12,076 nucleotides of DNA from Caulobacteraceae bacterium (GTDB taxonomy: Bacteria > Pseudomonadota > Alphaproteobacteria > Caulobacterales > Caulobacteraceae), in the NCBI GenBank assembly GCA_013815405.1, contig JACDGF010000024.1:1-12076 (forward strand), in the 5' to 3' direction. Made by a program: the position numbers and the translations under genes. Below, piece by piece: positions 7,293 through 12,076 of the stretch. The notes beneath the pieces were generated by a model. It was given only the letters and a program-made list of their open reading frames with translations. It was not told the DNA's origin and ran no database searches. Position 1 is the first letter of the stretch, and every line of letters starts with the position of its first letter.

Positions 7293-8281
7293 TGACCCGG
7301 CCGATGGCCCCTGGCGCCCCCGGCGCCGACGACGTCCGCGCGCGGACATTCTCCTTCCCGCACCGCCATTTCCTGTCGGCGGCCGACCTCGACCCGGTCC
7401 TGGTCGGCGATTTGCTGGATCTGGCCGACGGCTTCGTCGCCCTGAACCGCCAGCAGACCAAGAAGCTCGACCTGCTCAAGGGTCGCACCTTGATCAACCT
7501 CTTCTTCGAGGCGTCCACCCGCACCCAGAGCTCCTTCGAACTGGCCGGCAAGCGCCTGGGGGCGGACGTGGTCAATATGAGTCCCCGGTCCTCCTCCATC
7601 GCCAAGGGCGAGACCCTGGTGGATACGGCGGTGACCTTGAACGCCATGCAACCGGACATACTGGTGATCCGCCACGGATCGTCCGGGGCCGCCTCGCTTC
7701 TGGCGCAAAAGGTGAGCTGCTGCGTGGTCAACGCCGGCGACGGGGCGCACGAACATCCCTCCCAGGCCCTGCTCGACACCCTCTCTATGCGCCGCGCCTT
7801 CGGCCGCGTCGGCGGGCTGACGGTGGCCATCTGCGGCGACGTGCTGCACAGCCGGGTGGCGCGCTCCAACGTCGCCCTCTTGACCATGTTGGGGGCCCAT
7901 GTGCGGGTGGTCGGTCCGCCGACCCTGATGCCGTGCGACGTCGGCCGTTGGGGGGTGGAGGTCCATCACGACCTGAAGGTCGGTATCGCCGGCGCCGACG
8001 TGGTGATGATGCTGCGCCTCCAGCTCGAGCGCATGGAGGGCGCGCTGATCCCCTCCAAGCGCGAATATTTCCGTCTCTGGGGGCTGGATCGTGAAAAGCT
8101 GGCCCTGGCCTCGCCGGACGCGCGGGTGATGCATCCGGGGCCGATGAACCGGGGCGTCGAGATCGACTCCGACGTGGCCGACGACCTCGCCGTCAGCCTG
8201 ATCCAGGATCAGGTGGAGATGGGCGTGGCGGTGCGCATGGCCGTCCTCGCCACCCTGGCCGCGCGGCTGGACAACCGATGA
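7292..8281 (+). CDS. pyrB: Aspartate carbamoyltransferase catalytic chain
   Basis: PyrB joins carbamoyl phosphate and aspartate to form carbamoyl-aspartate, the committed step of pyrimidine synthesis. From the ATG at 7292 it is 329 aa. A TTG at 7289 is in frame but less likely. The carbamoyl-phosphate loop Ser75-Thr-Arg-Thr sits in [15 protein letters not shown]. His153-Glu-His-Pro-Ser-Gln is in [12 protein letters not shown], His186-Ser-Arg-Val in [11 protein letters not shown], and His281-Pro-Gly-Pro in [13 protein letters not shown]. All expected active-site blocks are present. A ~20-residue N-terminal extension precedes [12 protein letters not shown]. It overlaps ruvX by one base and the dihydroorotase-like gene by four (ATGA). 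No pyrI regulatory gene is present, as expected for the class of enzymes that associates with a PyrC-like protein. Confidence 0.98.
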   Translation: MTRPMAPGAPGADDVRARTFSFPHRHFLSAADLDPVLVGDLLDLADGFVALNRQQTKKLDLLKGRTLINLFFEASTRTQSSFELAGKRLGADVVNMSPRSSSIAKGETLVDTAVTLNAMQPDILVIRHGSSGAASLLAQKVSCCVVNAGDGAHEHPSQALLDTLSMRRAFGRVGGLTVAICGDVLHSRVARSNVALLTMLGAHVRVVGPPTLMPCDVGRWGVEVHHDLKVGIAGADVVMMLRLQLERMEGALIPSKREYFRLWGLDREKLALASPDARVMHPGPMNRGVEIDSDVADDLAVSLIQDQVEMGVAVRMAVLATLAARLDNR

Positions 8282-9573
8282 GCCCTCGGCCGATCGCGTT
8301 CACGGGCGCCCGGCTGGTGGATCCGGAGACAGGTTATGACGGGCCGGGCGCCCTGATCGCCTCGGGAGGCCGGATCGGCGAGGTGACCCACGAAGCCGGC
8401 TTCGACGCTCTGTCGAGCGACATCCGGATCGTCGACGCGGCCGGCGCCCTGCTCTGCCCCGGCCTGATCGACCTGAGGGTCAAGACCGGAGAGCCCGGGT
8501 CCGAACCCAAGGAGACCCTCAAGTCGGCGGCGCGGGCGGCCGCGGCCGGGGGCGTGACCTCGATCGTCGACCAGCCGGACACCGACCCGACGATCGACGA
8601 CCCGGCGGTGGCGGATTTCATCCTGCGCCGGGCCCGGGACATCGAGCTGGTCCACGTCTATCCCGCCGGCGCGGCCACCAAGGGGCTCAAGGGCGTGGGG
8701 ATGGCCGAGATCGGCCTGATGCGGGAGGCGGGTTGCGTCTATGTCACCAACGCCGATCGCCCGATCGCCGATTCACGCGTCATGCGCCGGGTGCTGGCCT
8801 ATGCCGGGGGCCTGGGCGTGCTGGTGGCCCATCGGCCGGCCGACCCCTGGCTCACCGACGGGGCCTGCGCCACCGAAAGCGAGTTCTCCGGCCGCCTGGG
8901 GCTGGCGTCCGAGCCGGTGGCGGCCGAGACGATCATGATCGAGCGCGACATCGCCCTGGTGGCGCTCACCGGCGCGCGGCTGATGGTGGACCAAGTGAGC
9001 GCCGCCGCCCCCCTCGAAAGCCTGGCGCGGGCCAAGGGCCGGGGCCTGCCGATCATCGCCACCGCCTCGATCAACCATCTCACTTTCAACGAGCTGGACA
9101 TCGGCGACTACCGCACCTTCTGCAAGCTGATCCCGCCTCTGCGCGCCGAGGCCGACCGGGCGGCCCTGGTCGAGGCCCTGGCCTCGGGCCTGGTGGACAT
9201 CGTGGTCTCGGCCCATGCCCCGGCCCCGCCCGAGGACAAGCGCCTGCCCTACGGCGAGGCCGCGCCCGGCGCGATCGGGCTGGAAACCCTGCTCCCCGCC
9301 CTCTTGACCCTCTGCCACGAAGGCCATGTCCCCCTGGCCCGCCTGATCCACGCCGTCACCCTGGCCCCGGCCCGGGCCATCGGACTTTCCGCTGGCCGGC
9401 TGGCGGCGGGCGCGCCGGCCGATCTGGCGCTCTGCGACATCCACGCCCCGCGCCTGATCGACGCCGACGCCCTCCTCTCGAAGTCCAAGAACTCCCCCTT
9501 CGACGGTCGAAGGCTGCAAGGCCGGGTCCTCATGACCCTGGTCGACGGGCGGGTGGTCTTCGAGGCGGGTTGA
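8278..9573 (+). CDS. pyrC: Dihydroorotase-like protein with degenerate active site (PyrC'/PyrX type)
   Basis: This is a full-length (431 aa) cyclic amidohydrolase of the type I dihydroorotase family, translationally coupled to pyrB (ATGA overlap). Active members bind zinc through HxH in a DxHxHxREPG motif and use an Asp in DHAPH. Here the first motif is [10 protein letters not shown], with Arg67 and Lys69 in place of both histidines and Gly71 in place of the Arg. The last is SAHAP, with Ala312 in place of the Asp. His185 (VAHRPAD) and His267 (SINHLTF) remain. Loss of three ligands argues that it does not hydrolyse dihydroorotate. By analogy with Pseudomonas pyrBC', where an inactive PyrC' is needed to assemble active aspartate carbamoyltransferase, I infer a structural role. 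A genuine dihydroorotase should be encoded elsewhere in the genome. The C-terminal [17 protein letters not shown] and the beta-sandwich residues are well kept, so it is not a decaying gene. Confidence 0.93.
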   Translation: MSPRPIAFTGARLVDPETGYDGPGALIASGGRIGEVTHEAGFDALSSDIRIVDAAGALLCPGLIDLRVKTGEPGSEPKETLKSAARAAAAGGVTSIVDQPDTDPTIDDPAVADFILRRARDIELVHVYPAGAATKGLKGVGMAEIGLMREAGCVYVTNADRPIADSRVMRRVLAYAGGLGVLVAHRPADPWLTDGACATESEFSGRLGLASEPVAAETIMIERDIALVALTGARLMVDQVSAAAPLESLARAKGRGLPIIATASINHLTFNELDIGDYRTFCKLIPPLRAEADRAALVEALASGLVDIVVSAHAPAPPEDKRLPYGEAAPGAIGLETLLPALLTLCHEGHVPLARLIHAVTLAPARAIGLSAGRLAAGAPADLALCDIHAPRLIDADALLSKSKNSPFDGRRLQGRVLMTLVDGRVVFEAG

Positions 9574-9596
9574 CCCAGGGAGATCGGCCCTGCTGG

Positions 9597-9683
9597 TGAG
9601 CGCTCCATGTAGGCGTCGAGGGTCTGGTGAAAGTGCCGGATGCGGCTTTCCTGGCGCCGCGCCAGGGTGACGCCCTGCTTCCT
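9597..9683 (-). other. Possible remnant of a minus-strand coding sequence
   Basis: Within the pyrC-DUF3237 spacer, the minus strand encodes about 28 residues that read like protein (RKQGVTLARRQE, then SRIRHFHQTLDAYMER). In the part I checked codon by codon, 24 of 26 third positions are G or C, higher than in the overlapping plus-strand frame. There is no start codon or ribosome-binding site of its own, and the frame simply runs on into antisense of pyrC. I cannot name a family. Chance in GC-rich DNA remains quite possible. Confidence 0.22.
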
Positions 9684-9717
9684 GGAGGCCCGCGGAGATG
9701 CGGCGGGGCGGTCGATC

Positions 9718-9724
9718 GGGAGGA
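9718..9724 (+). promoter_or_regulatory. Ribosome-binding site fixing the DUF3237 start
   Basis: GGGAGGA lies 7 bases before the ATG at 9732. It is the strongest Shine-Dalgarno in this part of the window and argues against the longer in-frame start at 9627, which would add 35 residues unlike the family N-terminus. Confidence 0.75.
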
Positions 9725-9731
9725 CAAATTC

Positions 9732-10196
9732 ATGGACGCCTTGAGCTCGGCGCATTTGATGACCCTGCGGCTCGACGTCGCCTTTGCCGCCATGCTGAAG
9801 ATCGGCGCCACGGTTCACGGGAAGCGGCGCATCGCGCCGATCATCGGGGGAAGATTCGAGGGCGACCGCCTGCGCGGAAAGGTGCTGCCAGGCGGGGCCG
9901 ACTGGGTGATCAACCGTCCGGACGGCCCCATGGCGATCGACGTGCGGATCACTCTGGAAACGGACGACGAGGCCCTGATCTATGTGACCTACCAGGGCCT
10001 GTTCAAAGCCGGGCCCGAGGCGATGGCGCGCTTCAATCGCGGCGAACCCCTGGACGAGGCGGACTATGTTCTGCGCACGGTCGTCCGTTTCGAGACCGGC
10101 GCCGAACCCTATAGATGGCTCAACGATCTGCTGGCCATCGGCGTCGGCGAGAACACCGCCCAAGGGCCGGCCTACACCATCTTCGAGGTTCTTTAG
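9732..10196 (+). CDS. DUF3237 (UPF0311) family protein
   Basis: This is a 154-residue cytoplasmic protein of a conserved family of small beta-barrel-like proteins whose biochemical role is not established. Family patterns are clear: the N-terminal beta strand LMTLRLDVAF, IGATVHGKRRIAPIIGGRFEG (residues 24-44), LRGKVLPGGADWVINRPDG (47-65), DVRITLETDDEALIYVTYQG, and the C-terminal RTVVRFETG ... YRWLNDLLAIGVGE. No signal peptide is present. The start is set by the strong upstream GGGAGGA. It is 158 bp after pyrC and 71 bp before the DTG-protein gene, in the same direction. The larger gaps on both sides suggest it is a separate insertion into the pyr-plsY block rather than a coupled operon member. 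No substrate can be inferred. Confidence 0.88.
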   Translation: MDALSSAHLMTLRLDVAFAAMLKIGATVHGKRRIAPIIGGRFEGDRLRGKVLPGGADWVINRPDGPMAIDVRITLETDDEALIYVTYQGLFKAGPEAMARFNRGEPLDEADYVLRTVVRFETGAEPYRWLNDLLAIGVGENTAQGPAYTIFEVL

Positions 10197-10199
10197 GCT

Positions 10200-10255
10200 G
10201 GGCGGGTGGCGACTGGCCCAGGCGGCGCGGCGCGCTCTCTTGGCCAGGCCCGCCC
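10200..10255 (+). terminator. Long interrupted hairpin after the DUF3237 gene
   Basis: GGGCGGG (10200-10206) pairs exactly with CCCGCCC (10249-10255), and inside it CTGGCC (10213-10218) pairs with GGCCAG (10242-10247). The apex is a 23-base GC-rich loop. Only a short TTTAGGGTTT follows. It starts four bases after the DUF3237 stop, so it could end or attenuate that transcript before the protease-like gene, but the weak T-tract keeps this tentative. Confidence 0.4.
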
Positions 10256-10267
10256 TTTAGGGTTTAG

Positions 10268-11299
10268 ATGGCGCGGATGAAACGAACCCTTTTCGCTCTG
10301 AGCCTGGGCGCGCTTGTCGCCCTTGGATGGGGCGCCGCCGCCAACGCCGCCGGTTCCTGCCGGATGCTCCAGATCGGCGAGTTGCCGTTGGCCGCGGACG
10401 GGCCACAGGTAAGCGTCGAGGCCCAGGTCAATGGCCACCCGGTGCGGATGATCGTCGACACCGGTTCGGCGGCGACCCTGCTTTTCCGCAAGGGGGCCGA
10501 GCAGCTCGGCCTTCCCGCCAGGGCGCTCAAGGCGGTGCGGTTCTACGGCGTGGGCGGCGGGGACGAGGGGGCGATGGCCTACGTCTCCGAATTCAAGCTC
10601 GCCAATATGGTGATGCGGAATTTCAACGTGATCGTCACCGGCCGGGGGTCCATTGGGGGCGCGCAGGGGATCTTGGGCGCGGGTTTCCTGCTGCAGAGCG
10701 ATGTCGAATTCGACCTTCCCGGCGGCAAGGTGCGCTTCTTCAAGCCGGAGGGCTGCGCCGGAGACCAGGTGGTCTATTGGGGCAAGGCCTATTCCGTGGC
10801 CCCGATGGTCGGGGACGGGACGCGAAAGATCGCCATCACCGTCAAGCTGAACGGAACCCCGGTGGTCGCCCAGATGGACACCGGCACGGGGATGTCCGTG
10901 GTGACCACGGCGACCGCGGCGGCCGTGGGACTCAAACCGGGGGCTGAAGGGGTCAAGGCCGCCGGCTTGATAACGGGCGTCGGCAGGGCGCGGGTGTCGA
11001 CCTTCGTCGGAACTTTTCCGACGTTCGCCTTCGGCGATGAGACGATCGGCAACGCCAAGCTGCGGATCGCCGACCTGTTCCACGCCGACACCGAAATGCA
11101 GCTCGGCTCCAACATCCCGGTCGCGGCGGCCGACACCCCCAGGATGCTTCTCGGCGCCGATTTTTTCCGCGCCCATCGCGTCTATGTCTCCCGCGGCCAG
11201 CGGAAGGTCTATGTGTCCTACATGGGCGGGCCGGTGTTCGAGACCCGCGAGGCGCCGCCTCCCGCCGGCGCCGGCGCCGCCCCCACGCCCGCCCGATGA
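10268..11299 (+). CDS. Secreted protein with two retropepsin-like aspartyl protease domains
   Basis: This 343-residue exported protein has a signal peptide at 1-27 (MARMKR, a hydrophobic run, then ANA). It contains two copies of the retropepsin-like half-domain. Copy one has VRMIVDTGSAATLLF (Asp64-Thr-Gly-Ser) and ends with the Gly-containing strand QGILGAGFLLQSDVEF near 137. Copy two has VVAQMDTGTGMSVVTT (Asp204-Thr-Gly-Thr) and ends with RMLLGADFFRAHRVYVS. Retroviral-type proteases act as dimers of one such unit, so two in one chain could fold as a pepsin-like two-lobed enzyme with both catalytic Asp residues supplied in cis. Activity is inferred. The C-terminus is a low-complexity Ala/Pro tail. 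The start at 10268 follows AGGG (10259-10262); an ATG 9 bases on is an alternative. Its TGA overlaps the plsY ATG, which couples the two genes' translation. Confidence 0.86.
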   Translation: MARMKRTLFALSLGALVALGWGAAANAAGSCRMLQIGELPLAADGPQVSVEAQVNGHPVRMIVDTGSAATLLFRKGAEQLGLPARALKAVRFYGVGGGDEGAMAYVSEFKLANMVMRNFNVIVTGRGSIGGAQGILGAGFLLQSDVEFDLPGGKVRFFKPEGCAGDQVVYWGKAYSVAPMVGDGTRKIAITVKLNGTPVVAQMDTGTGMSVVTTATAAAVGLKPGAEGVKAAGLITGVGRARVSTFVGTFPTFAFGDETIGNAKLRIADLFHADTEMQLGSNIPVAAADTPRMLLGADFFRAHRVYVSRGQRKVYVSYMGGPVFETREAPPPAGAGAAPTPAR

Positions 11300-11907
11300 T
11301 CGCCCCGATCGCCGCCGCCCTGGTCGGCGGCTATCTGCTGGGATCGATCCCGTTTGGCGTGATCGCCACCCAGCTGGGCGGGGCCGGGGATGTCCGCGGC
11401 GTAGGCTCGGGCAATATCGGCGCGACCAACGTCCTGCGCACCGGCCGGCGGGATCTGGCCCTGATCACCCTCATCGGTGACGGCGCCAAGGGAGCCGTGG
11501 CGGTCCTGCTGGCCGGGGTGCTGATGTCGCCGGCGGCGGGCGTCGTGGCGGGCGGCGGGGCGTTCCTGGGCCATCTGTTCCCCGTCTGGCTGGGATTTCG
11601 CGGGGGCAAGGGGGTGGCGACCTTCTTCGGCATCCTCTTCGCCCTCGCCTGGCCGGTCGGCCTCGCCGCCGGCGCGACCTGGATCGCCATGGCGGTCGTG
11701 TTCCGCCTCTCCTCCCTGGCCGCCCTGACCGCCGCCGCGCTCTCTCCCCTCTATTTTCTCCTCCTCCACCGATCGAGTGAGGAACGCCTGTGGCTCGCCG
11801 CCGGCATGGCGGTGCTGATCTTCATCCGCCATCGCCAGAACATCGCCCGGCTGCTCAAGGGCGACGAACCCCGGATCGGCGCGGCCAAGGCGCCGGCCCC
11901 GCCGTGA
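11296..11907 (+). CDS. plsY: Acyl-phosphate:glycerol-3-phosphate acyltransferase
   Basis: PlsY is the inner-membrane enzyme that transfers an acyl group from acyl-phosphate to glycerol-3-phosphate, the first acylation in phospholipid synthesis (it works with PlsX, not seen here). At 203 aa it is of family length. The conserved loops are GSIPFGVI (residues 16-23), GSGNIGATNVLRTGRR (37-52), the DGAKG element near 62-66 (family DxxKG), and GHLFPVWLGFRGGKGVAT (92-109). Several hydrophobic helices separate them, and a basic end with RHRQNIARLLKGDEPRIG follows. There is no ribosome-binding site; the start overlaps the upstream stop (ATGA), so translation is probably coupled. Its own stop overlaps the dprA GTG. 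Confidence 0.97.
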   Translation: MIAPIAAALVGGYLLGSIPFGVIATQLGGAGDVRGVGSGNIGATNVLRTGRRDLALITLIGDGAKGAVAVLLAGVLMSPAAGVVAGGGAFLGHLFPVWLGFRGGKGVATFFGILFALAWPVGLAAGATWIAMAVVFRLSSLAALTAAALSPLYFLLLHRSSEERLWLAAGMAVLIFIRHRQNIARLLKGDEPRIGAAKAPAPP

Positions 11908-12076
11908 CCGGGGCGCCGTTCGGCGAACGCGAACGGATAGCGTGGCTGCGCCTGGCCCGGGCCGAGGCGGTGGGCCCGGTGACCTTCACCCACCTGATCG
12001 GCCGCTTCGGGTCGGCGACGAGGGCCCTGGAGGCCCTCCGGACCTGGCCCGGCGGGGCGAGCGCGCCCAGCCGCCC
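11904..12076 (+). CDS. dprA: DNA-processing protein DprA, N-terminal fragment (cut by window edge)
   Basis: DprA loads RecA on incoming single-stranded DNA during transformation. Only 57 codons are in the window, covering the N-terminal helical (HhH/SAM-like) region: ERERIAWLRLARAEAVGPV, then TFTHLIGRFGSATRALEAL. This matches the family opening of 'lRL....GvGp.tf..Ll.rfGs...al'. The Rossmann-fold domain that would confirm it lies beyond the edge. A GTG start at 11904 overlaps the plsY stop (GTGA). The plsY-dprA order supports the call, as I recall it from alphaproteobacterial genomes. Confidence 0.85.
   Translation, partial: MTGAPFGERERIAWLRLARAEAVGPVTFTHLIGRFGSATRALEALRTWPGGASAPSR

Noticed and set aside
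6671..8134. 487-codon minus-strand open frame across ruvX and pyrB
   Set aside because: It is low-complexity His/Gly/Arg-rich translation antisense to two well-supported genes, with no recognisable domain.
1..12076. Search for a novel defence, phage or mobile system
   Set aside because: Apart from the sulfotransferase, DUF3237, hydrolase, small secreted protein and double-DTG genes, all genes are standard housekeeping. None of these accessory genes forms a coherent multi-gene system.

Overview
The window is about 12 kb of dense, very GC-rich DNA (roughly 68-70 % G+C by eye). It carries a housekeeping chromosomal block of a type I associate with Alphaproteobacteria, most likely Caulobacterales (Caulobacter/Phenylobacterium-like). 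That placement is an inference from composition, from the GatCAB, ruvX-pyrB-pyrC and plsY-dprA gene sets, and from how the proteins read. I ran no database comparison.

Left part (1-3534): the three subunits of the tRNA-dependent amidotransferase GatCAB lie on the minus strand. gatC and gatA overlap by 4 bp. gatB is separated from gatA by about 600 bp that hold a small secreted-protein gene on the opposite strand and a block of GC-rich hairpin repeats. gatB runs off the left edge, and its last ~100 codons are missing.

Middle (3535-6640): a secreted S33-family alpha/beta hydrolase (tripeptidyl-aminopeptidase type, plus strand) converges on an Stf0-type sulfotransferase (minus strand). The sulfotransferase has visibly lower GC than its neighbours and looks like an accessory insertion. 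The 197-bp convergent spacer holds a hairpin just after the hydrolase, a 9-bp tandem repeat, and an 18-bp perfect palindrome that fits a terminator for the sulfotransferase.

Right part (6801-12076, all plus strand): ruvX, pyrB and a dihydroorotase-like gene overlap end to end and form one translationally coupled unit. The dihydroorotase homologue has lost three of the metal/catalytic ligands, so it is most likely the non-catalytic PyrC'/PyrX partner of aspartate carbamoyltransferase. A DUF3237 gene and a secreted protease-like protein with two DTG motifs follow. The latter overlaps plsY (acyl-phosphate glycerol-3-phosphate acyltransferase), which overlaps dprA (cut by the right edge).

I found no tRNA, rRNA, CRISPR array, insertion sequence, phage gene or defence system, and nothing that amounts to a clearly undescribed system. 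The points most worth a second look are the degenerate dihydroorotase, the double-DTG secreted protein, the low-GC sulfotransferase with its repeat-laden flank, and a short antisense stretch with coding-like codon use between pyrC and the DUF3237 gene.
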